Assembly (NCBI RefSeq): GCF_038049925.1
Contig: NZ_CP145809.1
Coordinates: forward strand, 2,204,599-2,268,598
DNA from: Georgenia sp. M64
GTDB lineage: Bacteria; Actinomycetota; Actinomycetes; Actinomycetales; Actinomycetaceae
Reading direction: 5' to 3'
DNA: 64,000 bases
Positions 28,526 through 36,497 of this stretch are shown piece by piece. Position 1 is the first letter of the stretch, and every line of letters begins with the position of its first letter. A program made the translations under genes and the position numbers. Under the pieces are notes generated by a model. That model searched no databases, had not been told where the DNA came from, and was given only the letters and a program-made list of their open reading frames with translations.

Positions 28526-29488
28526 TCAGCCCGCGCTGCCCGGCACCATGACGACGCCGCCGGTGAGCCGGCGGTAGACGAACGCCGAGGCGATGACGAC
28601 GAGCGGGAACGCCACGAGGAGCCCCACGACCAGGGCCAGCGCGCCGAGGATGACGACGCCGAGGGCCGCGAGGATGAGCAGGACGGCCGTGCCGAGGTTG
28701 TCCTTGACGAGGACGAAGCTCGCCCGGAGCGAGTCGACGGCGGAGAGCCGGCGGTCGATGGCGAAGTGCAGGTAGAACATCCCCAGCACCCCGATGATCA
28801 GACCCGGGATCACCAGCAGGAGGATGCCGACGAACATCGCGAGCGACAGCAGGACCGCGGCGAGCAGCGCCTGGAGGAAGTTCGGCACGGAGAGGAAGTC
28901 CCCGACCTGGATCCTCCTGCCGTCCACGGTGCGCAGGGCGGCCGAGACGAGCGCGGCCCCGATCGCGAAGTTGATGATCGTGAAGATGATGTTCACCAGC
29001 GACGCCGCGGGGTCGAAGGTCATCATGACCCACCCGGCGTCGCCGGAGGGCGCTCCCGCGTTGCGGATCGTGCGCTCGATGCTCGTGCCGGTGCTGCTCA
29101 CGACGAGCATCACCAGCGCGGCGAGCACCCACGGGCCCGCGTTGACCTTGAACGCCTGCCACGCGTAGCGGAAGGCCTCACCGACGGAGACGGGCGGGGT
29201 CTGGAGGGCGACGTACGGCGCCTGGCCGGGGCCGTACTGGCCGCCGTACTGGCCCTGCTGCGGGGGCTGCCCGTAGGCCGGGGGTGCCTGCTGCCCGTAC
29301 TGCGGCGGCGCCTGCTGGCCGTACTGGGGCGGGGCCTGCTGCCCGTACTGCGGCGGAGGTACCCGCTCGCCGTACTGCGGCGGCTCGCCGCCCGCGGGCG
29401 CCCAGGGGGCGTCGTGGCGCTCGTCGTCGCGCGGCTCGTCGGGGATGCGGTCGGGGGTCTCCCCGGGGGGAGGCGGGCTCTGGCTCAC
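28526..29488 (-). CDS. Membrane protein with PPQYGQQA repeats
   Basis: A 320-residue protein of unknown function. The first 100 residues are a Pro/Gln/Tyr/Gly-rich tail with three near-identical PPQYGQQA units (29285-29365), then about six membrane helices (130-320) similar to the DUF975/GlpF-like integral membrane family found in actinobacteria. Such cytoplasmic Pro-Gln-Tyr tails occur on many actinobacterial membrane proteins and may mediate clustering. Start is GTG at 29488 with GAGGA 7 nt upstream. It follows hemW on the same strand at 89 bp. Confidence 0.8.
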   Translation of the reverse strand: MSQSPPPPGETPDRIPDEPRDDERHDAPWAPAGGEPPQYGERVPPPQYGQQAPPQYGQQAPPQYGQQAPPAYGQPPQQGQYGGQYGPGQAPYVALQTPPVSVGEAFRYAWQAFKVNAGPWVLAALVMLVVSSTGTSIERTIRNAGAPSGDAGWVMMTFDPAASLVNIIFTIINFAIGAALVSAALRTVDGRRIQVGDFLSVPNFLQALLAAVLLSLAMFVGILLLVIPGLIIGVLGMFYLHFAIDRRLSAVDSLRASFVLVKDNLGTAVLLILAALGVVILGALALVVGLLVAFPLVVIASAFVYRRLTGGVVMVPGSAG

Positions 29489-29577
29489 TGGTGGGTCCTC
29501 GCACTCGTCGGACGCGCCCTGTCCCTCATGACGATGGCACACCACGTGGCCTGGCGGGAGAGTCCTACGGCCCGTTC

Positions 29578-30828
29578 TCAGGCGGTGAGCTCGCGCACGA
29601 CGGCGTCCGCGAGGAGCCGGCCCCGCAGCGTCAGGGCGACCCGGCCGTCCCGGGCCGGTCCCGGCTCGACCAGGCCGCGCCGGACGAGGTCCGTCACCAC
29701 CGCTGCGAGGCGCCCCGGCACGGCCCCGCCGGGCCTGAGCTCGACGCCGTCGGCCAGACGGACCCCGAGCATGATCCGCTCGAGCTCGGCCTCCCGCGCT
29801 CCGAGGACCTCGCGCCCCGCGGCGGGACTGAGACCGCTCTCGAGCCGGTGGGCGTAGGTACGCGGGTGCTTGACGTTCCACCACCGCACGCCGCCGACGT
29901 GGCTGTGCGCCCCCGGGCCGACGCCCCACCAGTCGTGCCCGCGCCAGTAGGCGAGGTTGTGCCGGCAGGCGTCGGCGGGCCGGCGCGCGAAGTTCGACAC
30001 CTCGTACCAGTGCAAGCCGGCCCCGGCGAGCACCTCCTCGGCGAGCTCGTACTTGCGGGCCGCGTCGTCGTCGTCGGGCAGCGGCAGCTCGCCGCGGCGG
30101 ACCTGGGCGCCCATCCGGGTCCCGGGCTCGACGACGAGGGCGTAGGCCGAGACGTGGTCCGGCTCGAGCGCGACCGCGGCGTCCAGGCTCGTGCGCCAGT
30201 CCGCCACGGACTCCCCCGGCGTGCCGTAGATGAGGTCGACCGACACCGCCAGGCCGGCGGCCCTCGCCCGGGCCACCACGTCGGGCAGGCGGGCGGGGTC
30301 GTGCGTGCGGTCGAGCGTGGCGAGGACGCCGGGCACGGCCGACTGCATGCCGAAGGAGACCCGGGTGAAGCCCGCCTCGGCCAGCGCCGCCAGCGCGGCC
30401 GCGTCCACGGAGTCGGGGTTGGCCTCGGTGGTGACCTCCGCGCCGTCGGCCAGGCCCCAGGCGTCCCGGACGGCGCCCAGCATCCCGGCCAGGTCGCCCA
30501 CGGGCAGCAGGGTCGGCGTCCCGCCCCCGACGAAGACCGTGCTCACGGGGCGGGCCGGCATGCCGGCGGCCGCGAGCGCCTCGTCGGCGAGGACCCGGGC
30601 GGCGAGGTCGATCTCGCGCCGGGCGGTCTCGGCGTACGCCTGCGCGCTCGCGCCGCCGCCGAGCTCGGCGTTGGTGTAGGTGTTGAAGTCGCAGTACCCG
30701 CACCGCACCCGGCAGAAGGGCACGTGCAGGTACACGCCGAGGTCGCGGTCGGCGGCGCCGGCGGCCGCGGAGAGCGGGAGCCTGCCGTCGTCGGGCGGCG
30801 TCTCGCCGTCGGGAAGTGCCGGTGCCAT
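29578..30828 (-). CDS. hemW: Heme chaperone HemW (radical SAM)
   Basis: A 416-residue radical SAM protein; iron-sulfur ligands Cys39, Cys43 and Cys46 in FCRVRCGYC, then VFVGGGTPTLL and VSVDLIYGTPGES motifs and the HemW-specific C-terminal domain (HNLAYWRGHDWWGVGPGAHSH). The Cys after YCDFN that marks true HemN oxidases (CxxxCxxCxC) is absent: the residue is Phe. That points to a heme chaperone and not a coproporphyrinogen dehydrogenase. The ATG faces the GNAT gene start 20 bp away. A GACACT box sits 7 nt before the ATG and no ribosome site is clear, so it could be leaderless. Confidence 0.93.
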   Translation of the reverse strand: MAPALPDGETPPDDGRLPLSAAAGAADRDLGVYLHVPFCRVRCGYCDFNTYTNAELGGGASAQAYAETARREIDLAARVLADEALAAAGMPARPVSTVFVGGGTPTLLPVGDLAGMLGAVRDAWGLADGAEVTTEANPDSVDAAALAALAEAGFTRVSFGMQSAVPGVLATLDRTHDPARLPDVVARARAAGLAVSVDLIYGTPGESVADWRTSLDAAVALEPDHVSAYALVVEPGTRMGAQVRRGELPLPDDDDAARKYELAEEVLAGAGLHWYEVSNFARRPADACRHNLAYWRGHDWWGVGPGAHSHVGGVRWWNVKHPRTYAHRLESGLSPAAGREVLGAREAELERIMLGVRLADGVELRPGGAVPGRLAAVVTDLVRRGLVEPGPARDGRVALTLRGRLLADAVVRELTA

Positions 30829-30834
30829 GGCCTC

Positions 30835-30840
30835 TAGTGT
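30835..30840 (+). promoter_or_regulatory. -10 box of a leaderless promoter, GNAT gene
   Basis: TAGTGT, 7 nt, then GTG at 30848. It overlaps the start region of divergent hemW, so both promoters share the 20-bp gap. Confidence 0.5.
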
Positions 30841-30847
30841 CTCCCAC

Positions 30848-31360
30848 GTGGACCGTGCCCCCGAACCTCGCACCGCGCTGCACCGGCTCGACGGCGACGA
30901 CCCCGCCACCGCCGCCCGGCGGGCCGCCGTGGCGCGGCTGCGCCCCCTGCCGGCGCAGGAGCCGTTCTCCTCGCGGGCCGAGGTGACCCTGCCGCTCGCG
31001 GACGCCGAGCCGACCCGCACACCCTTCGCCGTCGAGCACGACGGACGGGTGGTCGGGTTCGGGGTGATCGACTCGCTGGGCTACCTGCCCGACGTCGTCG
31101 ACCGGCCTGACGAGGCGGCCCTGCTGCGCGGGTTCTACCTCGACGCGGCGGAGCAGAACCGCGGGATCGGCCGCGCGACCGTGCCGCTCCTGCGCGTCCT
31201 GGCCCGCGAGCTGGTCCCGGCCGCGCGGATCCTCGTCCTCACCGTCAACGAGGCCAACCCGGCCGCGGTGCGCGCCTACACCGCGGGCGGGTTCGTCGAC
31301 GTCGGGCGCTACCTCGGCGGCGGGCTCGGCCCGCAGCGGGTGATGGCCGTCGCACTGTGA
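30848..31360 (+). CDS. GNAT-family N-acetyltransferase
   Basis: A 170-residue acetyltransferase. The acetyl-CoA pocket motif is present as LRGFYLDAAEQNRGIGRATVPLLRVL, followed by ILVLTVNEANPAAVRAYTAGGFVDVGR. The substrate cannot be told. The start is taken as the GTG right behind a TAGTGT box; the longer open frame upstream runs through the hemW 5' end. Divergent to hemW and convergent to the MOSC gene. Confidence 0.82.
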   Translation: MDRAPEPRTALHRLDGDDPATAARRAAVARLRPLPAQEPFSSRAEVTLPLADAEPTRTPFAVEHDGRVVGFGVIDSLGYLPDVVDRPDEAALLRGFYLDAAEQNRGIGRATVPLLRVLARELVPAARILVLTVNEANPAAVRAYTAGGFVDVGRYLGGGLGPQRVMAVAL

Positions 31361-31368
31361 CGCGCGGC

Positions 31369-31383
31369 GACCCCGCCGGGGTC
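31369..31383. terminator. Short hairpin between convergent GNAT and MOSC genes
   Basis: GACCCC, GCC, GGGGTC; it touches the MOSC stop codon. It could end both transcripts. Confidence 0.4.
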
Positions 31384-32023
31384 AGGGGCGGGCGGCGGCC
31401 CGGTCGACGTACTCACGCAGGTAGTCGGCCATCCGCCAGCCCTCGTCGGCCGCGTGGGCGAGGAGCGTGCGGGCGTCGGCGGGGTCCTGGGCGGTGAACC
31501 ACCGGCTCACGCTCACCCCGTGCCCCGGGCGGCGCACGACCACGACGTCGTCCCCGGCGGCGACCGGGCCGGGCACGACCACGCGCAGGTAGGCACCGGT
31601 GCGCCCGTGCTCGGTGAACCGCGAGACCCACCGCTCCTGGCGCAGCCACCGGCCGAACGTCGCGCAGGGGGTCCGCGGACCGGTCACCTCCACCTCGAGG
31701 CGCTCGCCGATCCGCCACCGCTCGCCGATCTCGGCGTCGTCGACGGCGACACCCGCGGTGCGCAGGTTCTCCCCCAGACGACCCGGCGGGACATCCTGCC
31801 CCAGGACCGCCGCCCAGTGCTCGGCCTCGGCGGCGTCGACGGCGTAGAGCGCCTTGTCGGGGCCGCCGTGGTGCCTGCGGTCTGCCTGGACGTCGCCGCG
31901 CAGCCCGTACGTGCCCACCCGGGCGGCGCCGTCGACGGGCCGCTTGTCGATCGCGGTGACCCCGGCGGAGCCCGCATCCGGGTGGAGCCGGGCCACACGG
32001 CACACGTGGGTGACCACGGGCAC
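31382..32023 (-). CDS. MOSC domain protein (YiiM-like)
   Basis: A 213-residue MOSC protein with GLRGDVQADRRHHGGPDKALYAV, GENLRTAG and GPRTPCATF, the last carrying the conserved Cys. MOSC proteins bind molybdenum cofactor-type sulfur carriers; YiiM-type members detoxify N-hydroxylated bases. Starts 9 bp after lepA stop (GTG 32023, or GTG 32017 two codons on), so it is probably co-transcribed with lepA. Confidence 0.86.
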   Translation of the reverse strand: MPVVTHVCRVARLHPDAGSAGVTAIDKRPVDGAARVGTYGLRGDVQADRRHHGGPDKALYAVDAAEAEHWAAVLGQDVPPGRLGENLRTAGVAVDDAEIGERWRIGERLEVEVTGPRTPCATFGRWLRQERWVSRFTEHGRTGAYLRVVVPGPVAAGDDVVVVRRPGHGVSVSRWFTAQDPADARTLLAHAADEGWRMADYLREYVDRAAARP

Positions 32024-32031
32024 GGCGGCGG

Positions 32032-33891
32032 CTACTTCTTGCCCGTGGGCGCGTCGGAGGTGAGGGCCGCGATGAAGGCCTCCTGCGGGACCTCGACCCG
32101 GCCGATGTTCTTCATGCGCTTCTTGCCCTCCTTCTGCTTCTCCAGGAGCTTGCGCTTGCGGGTGATGTCTCCGCCGTAGCACTTGGCGAGCATGTCCTTG
32201 CGCAGGGCGCGGATGGTCTCGCGGGCGATGACGCGCGCGCCCACCGCGGCCTGGATCGGCACCTCGAACTGCTGCCGCGGGATGAGCTCCTTGAGCTTCT
32301 CGGCCATCGTCACGCCGTAGGTGTAGGCCTTGTCGCGGTGGACGATCGCGGAGAACGCGTCCACCTGCTCGTGGTTGAGCAGGATGTCGACCTTGACGAG
32401 GTCGGCCTCCTGGTCGCCCGAGGGCTCGTAGTCCAGCGAGGCGTAGCCGCGGGTCTTGGACTTGAGCTGGTCGAAGAAGTCCCCGACGATCTCGGCCAGC
32501 GGCAGGGTGTATCGCAGCTCGACCCGCTCCGGGGAGAGGTAGTCCATGCCCAGGAGGGTGCCCCGGCGGCTCTGGGTGAGCTCCATGATCGTGCCGACGA
32601 ACTCGCTCGGTGCCAGGATCGTGGCCTTGACGACCGGCTCCCGGATCTGGCTGATCTTGCCCTCGGGGAACTCGCTGGGGTTGGTCACCCGCACCTGGCT
32701 GCCGTCCTCGGCGACGACGTCGTAGGAGACGTTCGGCGCCGTGGAGATCAGGGCGAGGTCGAACTCGCGCTCGAGCCGCTCCCGGACGATCTCCAGGTGC
32801 AGCAGGCCGAGGAAGCCGCAGCGGAACCCGAAGCCGAGCGCGACGGAGGTCTCGGGCTCGTAGACGAGGGCGGCGTCGTTGAGCTTGAGCTTGTCGAGGG
32901 CGTCGCGGAGCACGGGGTAGTCCGAGCCGTCGATCGGGTAGAGCCCGGAGAACACCATCGGCTTGGGCTCGCGGTAGCCGCCCAGGGCGTGCGCGGCCGG
33001 CTTGGACAGGTTCGTCACCGTGTCGCCGACCTTGGACTGGCGCACGTCCTTCACGCCCGTGATGAGGTAGCCCACCTCACCGACCCCGAGGCCCTGCGAC
33101 GGGATGGGCTCGGGCGAGATGACACCGATCTCGAGCAGCTCGTGGGTGGCCCGGGTCGACATCATCTGGATGCGCTCGCGCGGGCTGAGGTGCCCGTCGA
33201 TGACCCGGACGTAGGTGATGACCCCGCGGTAGGTGTCGTAGACGGAGTCGAAGATCATGGCGCGGGACGGCGCGTCGGCGTCACCGACCGGTGCCGGGAT
33301 GTCGCGCACGATGCGGTCGAGGAGCTCCAGGACCCCCTCCCCGGTCTTGCCCGAGACCCGCAGGCAGTCCTCCGGCTCGCCGCCGATGAGGCCGGCGAGC
33401 TCCTCGGCGTACTTCTCCGGCTGCGCGGCCGGCAGGTCGATCTTGTTGAGGACGGGGATGATCGTGAGGTCGTTCTCCATGGCCATGTAGAGGTTGGCCA
33501 GGGTCTGCGCCTCGATGCCCTGGGCGGCGTCGACGAGGAGGACCGCCCCCTCGCACGCGGCGAGCGAGCGGTTGACCTCGTAGGAGAAGTCGACGTGCCC
33601 CGGGGTGTCGATCATGTTCAGCGCGTACGCCTGGTCGCCCACCTGCCATGGCATCCGCACCGCCTGGGACTTGATGGTGATGCCGCGCTCACGCTCGATG
33701 TCCATGCGGTCGAGGTACTGGGCGCGCATCGCCCGTGAGTCCACCACGCCGGTCAGCTGGAGCATCCGGTCCGCCAGCGTCGACTTCCCGTGGTCGATGT
33801 GGGCGATGATGCTGAAGTTGCGCAGCAGCTCCGGCGGCGTGGCCGACGGGCTGATCTGCGCCGACAGTGCCGGGCTGGGGATCGGTGACAA
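32032..33891 (-). CDS. lepA: Elongation factor 4 (LepA)
   Basis: A 619-residue translational GTPase: G1 AHIDHGKST (30-38), [14 protein letters not shown], and the LepA-specific C-terminal domain ending in [14 protein letters not shown]. It acts on ribosomes stalled in unfavourable states and in 30S assembly. The only in-frame start after the upstream TAG is a TTG at 33891, with AGAGG 11 nt before it; no ATG or GTG precedes the GTPase domain. The MOSC gene follows at 8 bp. Confidence 0.96.
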   Translation of the reverse strand: MSPIPSPALSAQISPSATPPELLRNFSIIAHIDHGKSTLADRMLQLTGVVDSRAMRAQYLDRMDIERERGITIKSQAVRMPWQVGDQAYALNMIDTPGHVDFSYEVNRSLAACEGAVLLVDAAQGIEAQTLANLYMAMENDLTIIPVLNKIDLPAAQPEKYAEELAGLIGGEPEDCLRVSGKTGEGVLELLDRIVRDIPAPVGDADAPSRAMIFDSVYDTYRGVITYVRVIDGHLSPRERIQMMSTRATHELLEIGVISPEPIPSQGLGVGEVGYLITGVKDVRQSKVGDTVTNLSKPAAHALGGYREPKPMVFSGLYPIDGSDYPVLRDALDKLKLNDAALVYEPETSVALGFGFRCGFLGLLHLEIVRERLEREFDLALISTAPNVSYDVVAEDGSQVRVTNPSEFPEGKISQIREPVVKATILAPSEFVGTIMELTQSRRGTLLGMDYLSPERVELRYTLPLAEIVGDFFDQLKSKTRGYASLDYEPSGDQEADLVKVDILLNHEQVDAFSAIVHRDKAYTYGVTMAEKLKELIPRQQFEVPIQAAVGARVIARETIRALRKDMLAKCYGGDITRKRKLLEKQKEGKKRMKNIGRVEVPQEAFIAALTSDAPTGKK

Positions 33892-34069
33892 CGCGGGCTA
33901 CCTCTGCGGGGGTGGTGCGCGCGGGGGCGCGCGGGACACGGACTGGCCCCATCGTCCCACGCCCGGGCGCGGGCGCCGCGCCGGAGGGAGACGCCGTCGG
34001 CGAGCACGCCGTGTTCGCCCGGGGCGAGGCCGCTCGGCGCCGGGCCGGCGGGCGTGCGAACCTGGGTGC

Positions 34070-34633
34070 ATGACTGCGACGGCGGACGTCCTCGCCCAGG
34101 TGGTGCCCACGCTCGTGCGGGTCGCGCGGCGGCCCGGCGCCGCCCTGCTCACCGGTGCCGGGCTCGGGGTGGGCGTGCTCGCGCTGCTCGGGCTGGCGCT
34201 GGGCGTCACCGCGACCGGCGCGTGGGCGTGGGTGCCGCTCGGCCTCGCCGCCGTCCTGGCCGTGCCGGTGGTGGTGCTGGCCGTGCGCCGTGAGCGCCTC
34301 CAGGCCCAGACGGCGGACCTGCAGGTCCACCGCACGGTCGGCACGGGTGAGCTCGTGGTGCTCGAGCCCGGCAGGGCGGGACGTGACCTGCGGGCCGAGA
34401 TGGACGCCCTCGACGCCGCGGCCGCCGAGAACGCCCTGCGCACCGCGCGCTTCCTGCCCCGGGTCGAGGCCGCGCAGCGGGCCGCCCTCGTCGCGGCGGG
34501 CGGCCCGGTCCACGCGCCCTACCTGCGCGACGACCTGCGCGTCACCCTGCTCGCGCTCGTCGGCACCGTGGCGGCGATCCCGCTGTCCGTGCTCGCCTCG
34601 GTCGGCACCGCCGTCGCCCTGCTGCTGTCCTGA
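34070..34633 (+). CDS. Small membrane protein of unknown function
   Basis: A 187-residue protein with two helices near the N-terminus (about 25-72), a soluble charged middle region (75-155) and one or two C-terminal helices (158-187). No family recognised. A GAACCT box lies 6 nt before the ATG, a weak match to the leaderless layout seen elsewhere in the window. Divergent from lepA. Its stop codon lies in the first unit of the 23-bp tandem repeat. Confidence 0.72.
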   Translation: MTATADVLAQVVPTLVRVARRPGAALLTGAGLGVGVLALLGLALGVTATGAWAWVPLGLAAVLAVPVVVLAVRRERLQAQTADLQVHRTVGTGELVVLEPGRAGRDLRAEMDALDAAAAENALRTARFLPRVEAAQRAALVAAGGPVHAPYLRDDLRVTLLALVGTVAAIPLSVLASVGTAVALLLS

Positions 34634-34719
34634 CCGGTTCCCCGCTGCACTCCTGACCGGTTCCCCGCTGCACTCCTGACCGGTTCACCGCCACTCTCCT
34701 GACCGGGTCAGCCGCCCTC
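34628..34719. repeat. Four tandem copies of a 23-bp repeat
   Basis: Units at 34628-34650, 34651-34673, 34674-34696 and 34697-34719 begin TCCTGACCGGTTCCCC; the first two are identical, the third and fourth diverge. It starts at the stop codon of the small membrane protein gene and ends 12 bp before the transglutaminase stop, so it fills the gap between the convergent genes. Confidence 0.9.
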
Positions 34720-34731
34720 GCGGGGCGGACC

Positions 34732-35571
34732 TCACTCCTCGAGGGTCATGAGCACCTCGACGTGCTGGGTCGACCGGCCCCCGCCCGAGAAGACCCCCCG
34801 CACCGGGGGCACGTCCCGGTACTCCCGGCCGCGCGCCACGAGCACGTGGTGCGGCCCGACGTCGATGCGGTTGGTGGGGTCGTAGCCGTACCAGTCGCCC
34901 GACCAGAACTCCACCCACGCGTGGGACTGCCCGACGGCGACCTCGCCGGTCCCGGCGCCGGCGAGCGGGTGGAGGTAGCCCGAGACGTAGCGGGCGGGGA
35001 TCCCCAGCGCCCGCAGGGTGCCCACGGTGAGGTGGACGATGTCCTGGCACACCCCCTTGCGCGCCTCCCACGCCTCCGCGGCGCGGGTGTGGACGCCGGT
35101 GACGCCCGGCACGTACTCCATCTCCCCGCGCAGCGCCCCGCACACGGCGACGGCGCCGTCGTGGACCCCGAGCCCGGCGGCGGCGTCACGGGCGAGCTCG
35201 ACCAGGTCGGGCGGGGGGCTCGTGGTGGGCGAGATCATGAGCATCTCGCTCATCCGGTCGGTCAGGGCCGGGGCGGCGAGGCTCGCCCACTCGGTGCCGT
35301 GGACCCGCTGCGGCGCGGCGTCCCGCTCGACGCGGGAGTCCGCGACGAACGTGAGGCTCTCGTGCGGGGTGAGGACCTCGACGGCGTCGACCCGCGTCCC
35401 CCAGTAGTCCCGGTACTCGCTGCGCCACGTCTCCGGGGCGACGGTGAGGGTGGACTCCAGCACCCGCTGGCCGAGCATCGCGGCCGGGCGCATCCGCAGC
35501 TCGTTGTAGGACACCCGCACGGGGTGGGCGTAGGCGAAGGTGGTGCGGTGCACCACGTGCAGGCGGGTCAC
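34732..35571 (-). CDS. Transglutaminase-like cysteine peptidase
   Basis: A 279-residue soluble transglutaminase-superfamily protein with an N-terminal beta domain (1-85) and a full catalytic triad: Cys175 (RKGVCQDIVH), His217 (SHAWVEF) and Asp231 (YGYDPTN). It is a protease or amidase that can cleave isopeptide or peptide links. It is coupled by GTGA to the alpha-E gene and forms with the ATP-grasp gene a widely conserved trio thought to make and trim peptide tags. The GTG start is set by the overlap; the longer frame is a shadow. Confidence 0.93.
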   Translation of the reverse strand: MTRLHVVHRTTFAYAHPVRVSYNELRMRPAAMLGQRVLESTLTVAPETWRSEYRDYWGTRVDAVEVLTPHESLTFVADSRVERDAAPQRVHGTEWASLAAPALTDRMSEMLMISPTTSPPPDLVELARDAAAGLGVHDGAVAVCGALRGEMEYVPGVTGVHTRAAEAWEARKGVCQDIVHLTVGTLRALGIPARYVSGYLHPLAGAGTGEVAVGQSHAWVEFWSGDWYGYDPTNRIDVGPHHVLVARGREYRDVPPVRGVFSGGGRSTQHVEVLMTLEE

Positions 35572-36497
35572 AGGTGCTCCCCCATCCAGACGGCCGGCTC
35601 GGCCAGGAAGTAGCGGGCCCGGATGTGGTCCGACGCCTGGCTGCAGGCCACCTGGACCGCCTCCATCTCCGCGAGCAGGTTCGTCTGCAGGTCCGTCACG
35701 GGCAGGTACTCCAGGTGCGAGCGGGCGCGACCGAGGGTCCGTGCGGCGTCCTCGCGCACACCGGGCAGGCGGACGCCCGGCTCGAGCTCGGCCAGGCACT
35801 GCTCGGCCCGGTCGAGGGCGTGGACGATCGAGCGCGGCAGGTACCGGTCGAGGAGCAGGAACTGGGCGGCCTGGACGTCCCCGACGCGGCCGCGGTAGGT
35901 CCGCAGGAAGGCCTCGTAGGCCCCGCCGGAGCGCAGGAGGGAGACCCAGCTCGCCCCGCCCGTGCCGCTGACCGCCCGGGAGGCGACGAGGCGGGCGGTC
36001 ATGTCCGCCCGTTCGAGGGACCGGCCCAGCACGAGGAACTCCCACGTCTCGTCCCGCGACGTCGAGGAGTCGACGATCCCCGCGACGATCGCGGCCCGCT
36101 CGCGCACCCACTGGAAGAAGTCGTAGGCGCTGCGCCCGTGGGTCATGGCGGGCAGGGCGTTCCAGGTGGTGTTGAGGCACTCCCACAGCTCGGTGGAGAT
36201 CGTCTCGCGGGCCCGTCGGGCGCTCTCGCGCGCCGCGACCAGGGCACCGGCGATCGAGCCGGGCGCGGTGCGGTCGTAGGCGAGGGTGTCCAGGAGCTGG
36301 CGCCGGCCCACCGGCTCCTCCACCGGCGGCGGCGGAAAGCCCATGATCGCCAGGACGGAGCGGGAGTGGGCGTCCTCGTCGACCCAGGGGTCCTCCAGGA
36401 GGACCTGGAGCTGGACGTCGAGGAGGCGGGCGGTGTCGTCGGCGCGCTCGACGTAGCGACCGATCCAGAACAGCGACTCGGCGATCCGGCTCAGCAC
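35568..36497 (-). CDS. Alpha-E domain protein (DUF403)
   Basis: A 309-residue all-helical protein beginning MLSRIAESLFWIGRYVERADDTARLLDV, the alpha-E hallmark. It always travels with the circularly permuted ATP-grasp and transglutaminase-like genes and is believed to be a structural or peptide-carrying partner. GTG start overlaps the ATP-grasp stop by 7 bp. No catalytic motif is seen. Confidence 0.93.
   Translation of the reverse strand: MLSRIAESLFWIGRYVERADDTARLLDVQLQVLLEDPWVDEDAHSRSVLAIMGFPPPPVEEPVGRRQLLDTLAYDRTAPGSIAGALVAARESARRARETISTELWECLNTTWNALPAMTHGRSAYDFFQWVRERAAIVAGIVDSSTSRDETWEFLVLGRSLERADMTARLVASRAVSGTGGASWVSLLRSGGAYEAFLRTYRGRVGDVQAAQFLLLDRYLPRSIVHALDRAEQCLAELEPGVRLPGVREDAARTLGRARSHLEYLPVTDLQTNLLAEMEAVQVACSQASDHIRARYFLAEPAVWMGEHL

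Noticed and set aside
29578..31020. 64-residue longer hemW start
   Set aside because: The extension is Arg/Ser-rich, runs into the divergent GNAT gene and lacks conservation features.
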